A DNA stretch of 43,951 nucleotides from an uncultured Actinomycetes bacterium (lineage in GTDB: Bacteria; Actinomycetota; Thermoleophilia; Solirubrobacterales; Solirubrobacteraceae), in NCBI GenBank assembly GCA_937888775.1, contig CALAQT010000501.1:1-43951 (forward strand). Reading direction: 5' to 3'. A model generated the notes under the pieces. It ran no database searches, had not been told where the DNA came from, and worked only from the letters and a program-made list of their open reading frames with translations. The position numbers and the translations under genes are program-made. Below, in pieces: positions 15,389 through 23,240 of this stretch. Every line of letters starts with the position of its first letter. Within the stretch, counting starts at the first letter, position 1.

Positions 15389-16318
15389 ATGGCCATCCTC
15401 GTAGGACAGGAAGGGGAAGGCGCGTCGGCAGCGATTGCGACTTCGCAGGAAGTACCCCGCTATTATCGTATCGAAGCAGCTCATACGGGGACCGTTACAG
15501 AATTACACGTGAAGCACTCGGTTGCGTATACGGGCAAAACCGATGTGGCGATTTGTACGGATAATGGGGCGGCCGCAGTCCCCGGAGAAGTCAAGGGGGA
15601 AGCTCAGGTCGTTCTGGCAGCCGAAACACTGGCAACCGTCTCGATTGCTGGAGTCAAAGTTACGAAAGGCGCGTTCTACTGGTTGGCGTTCGAGGATTTG
15701 CTGGCCGGGAAATTCAAGCAGGGCGTAGGCGCCGGGAACCTACGTACCGGCAAAACTGCTCACACGAAAATCTCTGAACAGACCGAATGGGTTGCGGTAT
15801 CGGAAAACAAACAGCCATGTTCGATTTGGGCGACGGGGACGGAAGAAGAAGGTGGAGCACCCGTCACCGGCAAAGCCACCGGGGCCGTCCTTCTCACGGG
15901 TACGGCAAAAGGCACGGCAGCGCAGCGGGTAGAAGGCAACGCTGGCGGGAATCTGGTGTCCAACGCTCTGATCCTTACGGGGTCGGCAAAAGGACAGACG
16001 GCCGAAGTCCTATCAGGCAAAGCAACTGGTGCTCTCCTCCTAGCCGGGACGTCGAAAGGAACCGCAGTACAGCGGGTCGCAGGCAAAGCCACAGGCGCGC
16101 TGACACTGAACGGAACGGCGAAAGGCAGTCTAAAGGCAGTCGTCACGGCCTCCGCAGCGGGCACGCTTTATCTGACTGGATCTGCCAGGGCCGGCGCGGA
16201 AGTAATCGTCAACCGTCCAGGCCTTGTCTCGCCTCACTCGCTAGGAGGTCAGGGCTCGCCTCATTCGCTCGCTGGCCTCGTCGCTCCCCATTCGCTAGGA
16301 GGCGAAGATGCCAGCTGA
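15389..16318 (+). CDS. Fibre-like protein with about 22-residue repeats
   Basis: A 309-residue protein. Residues 1-150 form a beta-sandwich-like domain (YYRIEAAHTGTVTELHVK, VAICTDNG, TVSIAGVKV, YWLAFEDLLAG), a pattern seen in surface and carbohydrate-binding proteins. From about residue 158 to 280 there are five imperfect repeats of the form GKATGALLLAGTSKGTAVQR. The C-terminus repeats PHSLGG or PHSLAG three times; the last copy encodes the CTAGGAGG ribosome site of the next gene. It is likely a head or neck fibre. Confidence 0.55.
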   Translation: MAILVGQEGEGASAAIATSQEVPRYYRIEAAHTGTVTELHVKHSVAYTGKTDVAICTDNGAAAVPGEVKGEAQVVLAAETLATVSIAGVKVTKGAFYWLAFEDLLAGKFKQGVGAGNLRTGKTAHTKISEQTEWVAVSENKQPCSIWATGTEEEGGAPVTGKATGAVLLTGTAKGTAAQRVEGNAGGNLVSNALILTGSAKGQTAEVLSGKATGALLLAGTSKGTAVQRVAGKATGALTLNGTAKGSLKAVVTASAAGTLYLTGSARAGAEVIVNRPGLVSPHSLGGQGSPHSLAGLVAPHSLGGEDAS

Positions 16319-17267
16319 CTGGACACTGCCACAGGGCACCCTGATCCCGATCTTGGAAGACACGCTCACGTACTCCAACGGGACGATCGCGGAACCCGAA
16401 TCGGTCGAATTCGTCATGCGGGCGATCACCGCCAACGAACCCGTGACCCTCTCGGGCACGGCAGCGGTCGTCTCCAAAGTCAAAGGCGAAGTCTCCTACA
16501 CCCCCGGAACCGGAGACTCAGACATCCCGGGCAACTACCTCGGTCAGTGGCTCGCCAAAGTCAACAAAAAACCGATGATGTTCCCGACCACGGGATACGC
16601 CTGGGTCACGGTGCCGGAGAACCTGAGCACCAAGGGCGGAGCGACGCTCGTGGGGCTGCCGGAAGTTCTCGACCACCTGAAGGTCCCCGCCAACGACCGC
16701 ATCCACGACAACACGCTTCTGGAATACATCGAAGCGGTCAGACCCCTGATCGAAAACCTCACCGGGCCGATCATCCCCGAACGCTACGACGAGTGGTACG
16801 AAGGCGGGCATGTCTCGATCAGCCTACGCCACAAGCCGTCCTTCGGCTACGGCACAACCCCGATCTTCAATGTCATGGCGGTCTCTGAGTACCGGGGGCC
16901 GATCGAGTACAACCTGAGCCTGGTCGGGACCCCCACACAGGGCTCGGTCTACTCGGGGATGTCCAACGACGAACTCGGGATCATCGTCCGCAGAAGCGCA
17001 GGCGGTGCCTCAACACCCTTCTGGCGTGATCCCAACCACCCTCAGCAGAGCGTCCACGTCGTCTACCAGGCGGGGCAGGAAAGGGTCCCGGCCAATGTCC
17101 GCAGGGCGGCGCTCGAGACGGTCCGCTGGTGGTACCAGACCACGGAGGCGGTCGGACGTGGGGGCCTGACTAGATCGGACGATGAACAGATCCGCCCGAT
17201 GGTGGCGCTGCCCTACCACTGCGAAGCGATGCTGGCCCCGACTCGCAGACACCCGGCGCTCGCGTGA
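16308..17267 (+). CDS. Head-tail connector with BppU-like N-terminal domain
   Basis: A 319-residue protein. Residues 1-95 (WTLPQGTLIPILEDTLTYSNG, SVEFVMRAIT) resemble the N-terminal domain of baseplate upper proteins (DUF2479/BppU). Residues 108-165 (LVGLPEVLDHLKV, TLLEYIEAVRPLIENLTG) match gp6-like adaptor proteins that bind below the portal. The C-terminal VPANVRRAALETVRWWYQT helix and DEQIRPMVALPYHCEAML complete the connector. If both readings are right, this is an uncommon fusion. The start overlaps the previous gene by 11 bases. Confidence 0.6.
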   Translation: MPADWTLPQGTLIPILEDTLTYSNGTIAEPESVEFVMRAITANEPVTLSGTAAVVSKVKGEVSYTPGTGDSDIPGNYLGQWLAKVNKKPMMFPTTGYAWVTVPENLSTKGGATLVGLPEVLDHLKVPANDRIHDNTLLEYIEAVRPLIENLTGPIIPERYDEWYEGGHVSISLRHKPSFGYGTTPIFNVMAVSEYRGPIEYNLSLVGTPTQGSVYSGMSNDELGIIVRRSAGGASTPFWRDPNHPQQSVHVVYQAGQERVPANVRRAALETVRWWYQTTEAVGRGGLTRSDDEQIRPMVALPYHCEAMLAPTRRHPALA

Positions 17268-17908
17268 GCATCTTCGGCGAAATTATCTCCACATATGACG
17301 TGGAGCAGGCCGCGGTCAAGACGCTCCGCGAATGGACCAACGACTACCTCGCCGAGATCGAGCGCAAACGGGGACTGCCAAAGAAGACGATCCCTCGCCC
17401 ACCCGCCTTTGAGAGCTATCACGGCGGCGTCGACCTCGAGAGCTGGACCCAGGACGTAGCTCCCGAGGTCATGGTCATCTGCAAACCCCTCGGCGCCCCC
17501 GAGATCCGTGGTCAGGGAGGCTACGGCCAGGGCTACGACCTCACCGTGGGCTGCCTATGGGTCGGAACGGGCTCAGCGCTGGCAGAACGTCCAGAGGATG
17601 AAGCGAGAGCCGTAGCAAGCTACCTGGGGGCCGCCTCGATGCTCCTGGTGCAGCAGCCGACACTCGGAGCACTCTCGGAGCGCCTGCGGATGACCGCACC
17701 GCCCACAATCTCCCTGCCCAACCCCGACCGCCGAGACATCGCCCTCGCTACCACGCAGTTCGAGGTCTGGGTCGCAACGATCATCGAAGAGGGCGAAGGC
17801 CCGCTTGCCCTAGGCCAAGAACCCGAAGAACCGTACCCCGAAGGGCCCGAAGTCGAAACCACGAGCGAGACCGTCAAGGCCGAGCCCGTGACAGAAGCAA
17901 TCCACTAA
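17264..17908 (+). CDS. Tail terminator or tail completion protein
   Basis: A 214-residue protein from a GTG overlapping the connector stop. A helical N-terminus (VEQAAVKTLREWTNDYLAEIERK) is followed by a beta domain (PEVMVICKPLG, YDLTVGCLWVG), LSERLRM and ATTQFEVWVATI. This fits the family that caps the tail tube in the neck. The last 35 residues are Glu/Pro-rich. The position between connector and sheath supports it. Confidence 0.6.
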   Translation: MSIFGEIISTYDVEQAAVKTLREWTNDYLAEIERKRGLPKKTIPRPPAFESYHGGVDLESWTQDVAPEVMVICKPLGAPEIRGQGGYGQGYDLTVGCLWVGTGSALAERPEDEARAVASYLGAASMLLVQQPTLGALSERLRMTAPPTISLPNPDRRDIALATTQFEVWVATIIEEGEGPLALGQEPEEPYPEGPEVETTSETVKAEPVTEAIH

Positions 17909-17921
17909 GGAGGCGTCCGCT

Positions 17922-19379
17922 ATGGCTGGACCCAAGGTAGAAGTACGCACCGCCGAGACGCCTCAGTCCGCTGGCCTCTCTCAGAGCACCGGAACAGCAT
18001 TTGTTGCTGCCGCGGCCTCTTACGGGCCGGAAGTCCCGACCCTCGTCAGAAGCCTTGGCGAAGCCGTGGCCCAGTTCGGCCCTCGAACGGAAGCGGCATC
18101 GACCGAACTCTACGACTGGCTGAACACCTTCTTCAGTCTCGGAGGCTCAAAGGCCTACGTCAACCGTGCCCTCGGTGCTGGCATCAAAGTCGGCGAACTC
18201 GCCGTTGAATCGGCGGCCAAAAAAGCCCTGATCGTGGAATCAAAGTACAAGGGCGTCTACGCCAACAAAATCAAAGTCGAAGTCTTGGCTAACGGGGCGC
18301 TTGAGATCCTGAACCCCGAAAGCGAAGTGCTCGAATCCTCCGGGGCAGCTACGAAAGCCTCTGAAGTGTTCGAATACTTCAAAGGCAAAGAAGCCTATGT
18401 GATCGTCAAGGAAGGCACCGAATACGCCGCAGCCAAAGGCGAACAGCTGAAAGTCCTAGCGGCCAAAGCCCTGGCCGGTGGCGTGAACCCGACCGTCACC
18501 GAAGCCACGGTCAAGACGGCGATCGAAGGCTTCCCTAAAGCGTCGGGTCCAGGCCAGATCGCAGTGGCGGAAAAAACCAACGGCGTCAAAGAAGCCGTCC
18601 ACATTGCAATGGCCGAAGCGGCGCAGAAAGGCAACCGGATCGCCCTGTGCGATCTGAAAGAAGCGGCCGTGGCCTCAACTTCCGTTGCAACGCTGACCGC
18701 GGAAAAAGGTACCTACACGACCGAACTCTCCAAGTACATGCTCTTCACTGCCTCCGCCTGCATCGTGCAGGGCGTGACGCTTGGGACCACCCGTACGGTC
18801 CCGGGCTCCGCAGCGGTGGCAGGGCTCTGCGCGCGAGTGTCCCAGACCGGCAATGACAACCAGGCTGCCGCTGGCGAAGACTGGCCGCTCGGCCCGTTCG
18901 TGACCGGCTTCACGAACCCCTACAAACAGACCGAAATCGAAGAACTCTCGACTGCGGGGATCAACGCCTTCAAGGAAGTCGTCGGCATCCCGTGCCTGTT
19001 CGGGTTCGTTACGGCCTGCTCGAAGGAAAAAGACCTGATCTTCTGGCAGGCATCGGCCTCAAGGGAGCGCATGGCACTCGTCTTCGCCGCCGAACTGATC
19101 GGCAACGGCTACCTGTTCAAGACCATCGACGGCCGCAAACGCCTGATCGCCAGATTCCAAGGTGACCTCCAAGGCGTCGTCAAAAAGCATTGGGAAGCCA
19201 ACGCCCTGTTTGGCGAAACGGCTCCCGAAGCCGGGCTCGTGCAGTGCGGCGAACCCGTGAACACGCTCACGACGATCGCCAATGGCGAACTGAATGCCGA
19301 ACTGATCGTCCGCATCTCGCCCTACGCCAACGTCGTGAGCATCCTGATCGTGTCAACCCCCGTCACGGAAGCGGTCTGA
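17922..19379 (+). CDS. Tail sheath protein
   Basis: A 485-residue contractile sheath protein. The N-terminus (GTAFVAAAASYGPEVPTLVRSLGEAVAQFG, TELYDWLNTFFSLGGSKAYVNRA) is the typical sheath start. The C-terminal third (EIEELSTAGINAF, DLIFWQASASRERMALVFAA, GELNAELIVRISPYANVVSIL) is the conserved core that forms the handshake between subunits. This gene shows that the virion is a myovirus. AAGGAGG lies nine bases before the ATG. Confidence 0.95.
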   Translation: MAGPKVEVRTAETPQSAGLSQSTGTAFVAAAASYGPEVPTLVRSLGEAVAQFGPRTEAASTELYDWLNTFFSLGGSKAYVNRALGAGIKVGELAVESAAKKALIVESKYKGVYANKIKVEVLANGALEILNPESEVLESSGAATKASEVFEYFKGKEAYVIVKEGTEYAAAKGEQLKVLAAKALAGGVNPTVTEATVKTAIEGFPKASGPGQIAVAEKTNGVKEAVHIAMAEAAQKGNRIALCDLKEAAVASTSVATLTAEKGTYTTELSKYMLFTASACIVQGVTLGTTRTVPGSAAVAGLCARVSQTGNDNQAAAGEDWPLGPFVTGFTNPYKQTEIEELSTAGINAFKEVVGIPCLFGFVTACSKEKDLIFWQASASRERMALVFAAELIGNGYLFKTIDGRKRLIARFQGDLQGVVKKHWEANALFGETAPEAGLVQCGEPVNTLTTIANGELNAELIVRISPYANVVSILIVSTPVTEAV

Positions 19380-19380
19380 A

Positions 19381-19803
19381 ATGCCTACTTACATCAGAAG
19401 CGATCAGGCTGAGATCCATGTTTCGCCCAGCGTGATCGCCCTTGACAAAGAATCCTGGGACATGATGGAGGGCGGCGATCCGGTGGCAACGGAGACTCCG
19501 ATATTCCCCGGTGGCATGGAGCCACAGGTGGAGCTCGGGGGCCTGCCGAAGTGGACCCCGCTCACAATCGAACGCGCTTGGTCAGAAACGCTCGCGGGCG
19601 TCTACAAGGCCCTCGCTAACGCCGCTGGCTCAGAACCCATAACGGCCAGCTACATCATCCTCGGCGTGAACAAGATCCCAACTGGGCAGGTCTACACCTA
19701 CACGGGTGTCCTGCTGAGTTGCGAACGCCCGAAATACAAAGCCTCCGAATCCGTCGAGGCGATGCTGAAGATCACCGTAGGGATCAACGGCCAAGTGTCC
19801 TAA
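19381..19803 (+). CDS. Tail tube protein
   Basis: A 140-residue protein one base after the sheath stop. The content (PQVELGGLPKWTPLTIERAWSETL, YTYTGVLLSCERPKYKASESVEAMLKITV) fits tube proteins of contractile tails, with T4 gp19-like beta-sandwich layout. Hexamers of it stack to form the inner tube. The size is normal for the family. Confidence 0.82.
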   Translation: MPTYIRSDQAEIHVSPSVIALDKESWDMMEGGDPVATETPIFPGGMEPQVELGGLPKWTPLTIERAWSETLAGVYKALANAAGSEPITASYIILGVNKIPTGQVYTYTGVLLSCERPKYKASESVEAMLKITVGINGQVS

Positions 19804-19825
19804 TGACCAACGGGGAGGAAAACCC

Positions 19826-20284
19826 ATGAGCACATCGCTAGGAGAGCGCCTGCTAGCGGCGCGGTCCAAGAAACAGGCAGCGCATGAGGAGGTCTTCGAG
19901 GTCCCGGGCTACGGTGGGCAGCTGTTCGCCCGCTACCGCCCGCTGGACTTCCGCGAGGCCCGTAGGATCGGCCAGCGCCATGAAGCCCTGCGCGATGAGG
20001 TCGAGAAGGAACTCCGCGTAGCTGCGGATACCCTCGCCTCGGCTTGCATCTCATGTGAGGCTCACATCGACGGCGAGGTCAAGGAGCTGCCCCCGCTGGG
20101 GCTGAAACTCTGCGAGGACATCGGCCTCGACGGGCCGGAGACGCCGATCCAGGCGGTCCTTGAGATCTTCCCTTCGGAGATGTCCGTCGTGAGGCAGTTC
20201 GTGGAGCTTCAGGGCGCAGAAGAGACCTCTAACGGGGCGATAGATGGTGAGCTGGAAAACTCGCAAGCCGCGATGGGCTCATAG
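19826..20284 (+). CDS. Tail assembly chaperone, zero-frame product
   Basis: A 152-residue, mostly helical protein (RPLDFREARRIGQRHEALRDEVEKELRVAADTLA, PIQAVLEIFPSEMSVVRQFVEL) located between the tube and the tape measure genes, the position of lambda G and P2 E-type chaperones. These proteins coat the tape measure during assembly. A -1 reading frame is open from 20251 to 20427 and overlaps its 3' end, so a longer frameshift product is likely. GGGAGG precedes the ATG. Confidence 0.78.
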   Translation: MSTSLGERLLAARSKKQAAHEEVFEVPGYGGQLFARYRPLDFREARRIGQRHEALRDEVEKELRVAADTLASACISCEAHIDGEVKELPPLGLKLCEDIGLDGPETPIQAVLEIFPSEMSVVRQFVELQGAEETSNGAIDGELENSQAAMGS

Positions 20285-20427
20285 AGCTTGCCGCGGCTTG
20301 TTCTGTTTACGGGGTCGCGGTAGATGCTTCAAGGCTCTACGACGAGATCGAGCCCACCTACGCCATCTTCCTCAGAGCCGTAGTTGACCGTGTAGCGGAG
20401 ATCCACAGGGAGGCGAGCGATGGCTAA
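20251..20427 (+). CDS. Tail assembly chaperone, -1 frameshift extension
   Basis: In the -1 frame relative to the chaperone gene, no stop occurs from 20251 to the TAA at 20425-20427. The encoded peptide (GLIELAAACSVYGVAVDASRLYDEIEP and onward) is a good helical protein sequence with no start codon or ribosome site of its own. Slippage would have to occur between 20251 and 20284. The best candidate is GGAAAAC at 20254-20260, read as GAA AAC in frame zero. The heptamer is not fully canonical because GAA-to-GGA re-pairing has a mismatch. Confidence 0.65.
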   Translation, partial: AGKLASRDGLIELAAACSVYGVAVDASRLYDEIEPTYAIFLRAVVDRVAEIHREASDG

Positions 20428-20905
20428 GGTCGAAACCACCACCGTCCTGGGCCATGAGGGCGTGGATACCAAGGAACTCCGCAAGCTAACCAAGGACTTC
20501 CACGACTGGAAACCCGACAAGGCACTGCACAAAGCCCTCAGAGTCGCTGGCGAGCTGATCGCCGACGATGCTCGAGCGATCGCCTCTACGCACTCGCAGA
20601 AGATCCCGCCGACGATCAAAGTCCGCGTGAGCAAAACGAGGATCAGCGTCGTCGCCGGCGGTCAGGGGGTCCCGACCGGGGGTCTGTTCGAGCTCGGCAA
20701 CAAAGGCCGGGGCAAATCACAGGTAGCAGCGCGGGGCGGGAAGTTCCGCCACCCCGTCTTCGGAAACAGATCGGTCTGGGTCAACCAGGATATGCACCCC
20801 TACCTGCTCCCGGCGGCCAAGATGAACGAACGCAAGATAGAACACCTCGAGGGCGAGGCTGTCGCTGAAGCCTTCCGCGAATCTGGCTTCAAGGTGAGCG
20901 GATGA
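20420..20905 (+). CDS. HK97 gp10-like neck or tail completion protein
   Basis: A 161-residue protein overlapping the end of the frameshift extension. The pattern DWKPDKALHKALRVAGELIADDARAIA followed by VRVSKTRISVVAGGQGVPTGGLFELGNKG matches the HK97 gp10-like (minor tail/completion) family. The HPYLLPAAKMNERKIEHLEGEAVAEAF helix closes it. An insert of a completion gene between the chaperone and tape measure genes is a little unusual. Confidence 0.65.
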   Translation: MAKVETTTVLGHEGVDTKELRKLTKDFHDWKPDKALHKALRVAGELIADDARAIASTHSQKIPPTIKVRVSKTRISVVAGGQGVPTGGLFELGNKGRGKSQVAARGGKFRHPVFGNRSVWVNQDMHPYLLPAAKMNERKIEHLEGEAVAEAFRESGFKVSG

Positions 20906-22428
20906 GCCCGGAGCGCCAGGTAAAGGTCACGCTGGTCATTGACGAGAAGGGCGCCGTGAAGGCCATGCGCTCGGCGGGCGAGGAGTCCGGCCGCACCGAA
21001 GGCAAGCTCAGCAAGCTGGACAAGTCGGTCCACAAACTCGGCGGCAGCTTCGGTGGCCTGAAATCCATGATCGGCATGGGCCTCGGCGCCCTGGGCGTCG
21101 GCGGCCTCGCGTTCGGTCTCTCCTCGGTCGCCAACAAGACCAAGGAAATCGCCACCGAAACCGAGAAGTTCCACGCCATCACAGGCATTGGCGCGTCCTC
21201 TTCGCTCGCCTACTCGCAGGCATTGAAGGCCCGCGGGCTGAGCGGGGAAACCGTCACCAAAGCCTTTGGATTCCTCGCCAAGAACATGAAGTCTGCCGAA
21301 CTTCAGGAAACCAAATACGCCCTCTCCCAAGGCACCGCGGCGGCCAAAGGCAAAGCCTCGACAGCCGTGCTCGGCCGCCAGGCGCAGGCGCTCAAGGAAC
21401 TCGGGATCAACCTCGCCGGCTTCAACCAGCTAACCGAACAGCAGAAGCTCGAAAAGATCACCAAGAGCTTTGAAGCCCTCGCGCCCGGGATGAAGAAGAC
21501 GCGCCTCGAGCGTGAACTGTTTGGCCGCGGCGGCAACCAGCTCTCCACGGTCCTAGAACACAACAACCTCGGCCTCTCCCACCAGATCGACCTCGTCAAA
21601 AAGTTCTTCCCGACCATCAAAGGCGGGGCGAACGCGATGAACGAACTGCTCGAAAAGCAGGCCGAATCGAAAATGGCCTGGGAAGGCTTGGAGTTCACGC
21701 TCGGGCAGAAGCTCATTCCGGTGATGACCGACGTCATGGGCTGGTTCTCGAAGGTCACGCTCGAAGTCGAGCACGGCAAAGGGGCGTGGGGTCAGCTCGG
21801 CTCGGCGATCTCCGGCGTCGTGGGCTTCCTGAAAGGGATCTGGACGGGCTTCGAAAGCATCGTCGGTCCCGCCAAAGCTGTGGAGATCGTCGTGGGCGGG
21901 CTGGTAGCCGCAATGGTCGTGAGCAAGGTTGCGGCCTTCGGTGCGGCCTTCGGTCCCCTGGGCCTGGAGATCGCTGGCATCGCAGCGGGAATCTACGGGG
22001 CGAAAAAGGCACTGGAAGCTCTCGGCATAACCAAGCGCGCGGAATCCCTGATTGACACGATGGTCAAACATCCGCAGGTGATCACGGCCTCGAGCCTGAA
22101 GGAACTACCGTCCAAGCAGCTCTCCGAACTGCAGCACATGGCGCGCGTCGACCCGGAAAAGAAGCGCTATCCCAAGGAGCTGTTCAAGAGTCCGTCGCAG
22201 ATCGCCGCCGATGCTCAGCATGAAGCGGGAGCGAGCGCGAGCGCGATGGCGAAAGTCGAACGGCAGTACAACAACCCAGCCCCACAGCACCTCGTCGCCG
22301 AGGTCCACATGGACAGTGTGAAGGTTGCCGAAGCGCTGTTCAAGAACCCACGAGCGGTGCGACTGTCTGGCGAACTGATGACCAAGGCGGCCCTTCAGAT
22401 GGCAGCCAGGGGACCGGGAGCGCGCTAA
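20902..22428 (+). CDS. Tape measure protein
   Basis: A 508-residue protein, long-helical with a Gly/Ala-rich membrane-like region (GGLKSMIGMGLGALGVGGLAFGL, about residues 48-75) and a second hydrophobic stretch (VVGGLVAAMVVSKVAAFGAAFGPLGLEIAG, about 330-365). It sets tail length and is ejected into the host. At about 1.5 angstrom per residue the tail would be near 75 nm, short for a myovirus. The start overlaps the upstream stop. Confidence 0.88.
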   Translation: MSPERQVKVTLVIDEKGAVKAMRSAGEESGRTEGKLSKLDKSVHKLGGSFGGLKSMIGMGLGALGVGGLAFGLSSVANKTKEIATETEKFHAITGIGASSSLAYSQALKARGLSGETVTKAFGFLAKNMKSAELQETKYALSQGTAAAKGKASTAVLGRQAQALKELGINLAGFNQLTEQQKLEKITKSFEALAPGMKKTRLERELFGRGGNQLSTVLEHNNLGLSHQIDLVKKFFPTIKGGANAMNELLEKQAESKMAWEGLEFTLGQKLIPVMTDVMGWFSKVTLEVEHGKGAWGQLGSAISGVVGFLKGIWTGFESIVGPAKAVEIVVGGLVAAMVVSKVAAFGAAFGPLGLEIAGIAAGIYGAKKALEALGITKRAESLIDTMVKHPQVITASSLKELPSKQLSELQHMARVDPEKKRYPKELFKSPSQIAADAQHEAGASASAMAKVERQYNNPAPQHLVAEVHMDSVKVAEALFKNPRAVRLSGELMTKAALQMAARGPGAR

Positions 22429-23240
22429 TGCCACCGACGATCGTCAAACAGACCTCCCAGCCCACCTCGGGCTCAGGCAAACCCCCAGCGGGCCTGCGCT
22501 ATCGCAGCCAGTACATCATCTTCGAAGCCTCAGACCCCAAAGCGATGCGGATCGAAGTGCTAGCGGGCGAAGCTGCCCCCACGGCCTCGGGCGGCTATGC
22601 GAAATGGGCGCACATCCCCCGCCCGCAGCGGATCGGGCTGACGGTCTTCGAAGGTTACGAACCGATGACCTTGACGGTGCCGATCCTCTTCGATGCGGTG
22701 CGTGAAAACGGCGAACAAGAAGACGTAGAGGATCAGATCCAGCGCCTTGAATGGATGGGCGGGCGTGGAATCAAGCACCACGAAGGCTTCACGGTCGGCG
22801 TTGGCAAACCATTCCTGCTTCAGGTCTACAGCGCTGCCGGCAACAAGGAAGTGGCGATCCCTCTGGTGCCCGTCCAATTTCAGAAAGCCTATCTCAAATG
22901 GTTCATCGACGACATAACCTGGGATGAACATCCGCTCAGATCGGGGGGCGGCCATCGCATCCGCCAAGCAGCCACCGTCAAGCTGATCGAATACGTCATA
23001 GATCCCTCGGCGCTGGAACAGAAGAAAGAAAGCTTCACGGTCCACCACACGACCAAGAGCCTGCCCTCGCTCCGCAAGCTGGTGGCCTTCTGGGCTCGAG
23101 GTAACCCGGCCAGGATCAAAGAAGCGATCAAGGTCACGCTCGCTGAAAACTCCCACAACAAAGCCATCGGCTCCAACCCGGACAAGACGCTCAAGGAACA
23201 CACCGCCATCCGCATAGCCAACCGCTTCCTCCATGTCTGA
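22428..23240 (+). CDS. Baseplate/tail tube initiator protein (gp53 or LysM-type)
   Basis: A 270-residue protein between the tape measure and hub genes. The N-terminal half (YIIFEASDPKAMRIEVL, RPQRIGLTVFEGYEPMTLTVPILFD) is beta-rich. The C-terminal part (SLPSLRKLVAFWARGNPARIKEAIKVTLAEN, RFLHV) resembles the LysM-like end of baseplate proteins such as those of phage Mu or T4 gp53. These join the hub to the tube. The last codons overlap the hub start. Confidence 0.65.
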   Translation: MPPTIVKQTSQPTSGSGKPPAGLRYRSQYIIFEASDPKAMRIEVLAGEAAPTASGGYAKWAHIPRPQRIGLTVFEGYEPMTLTVPILFDAVRENGEQEDVEDQIQRLEWMGGRGIKHHEGFTVGVGKPFLLQVYSAAGNKEVAIPLVPVQFQKAYLKWFIDDITWDEHPLRSGGGHRIRQAATVKLIEYVIDPSALEQKKESFTVHHTTKSLPSLRKLVAFWARGNPARIKEAIKVTLAENSHNKAIGSNPDKTLKEHTAIRIANRFLHV

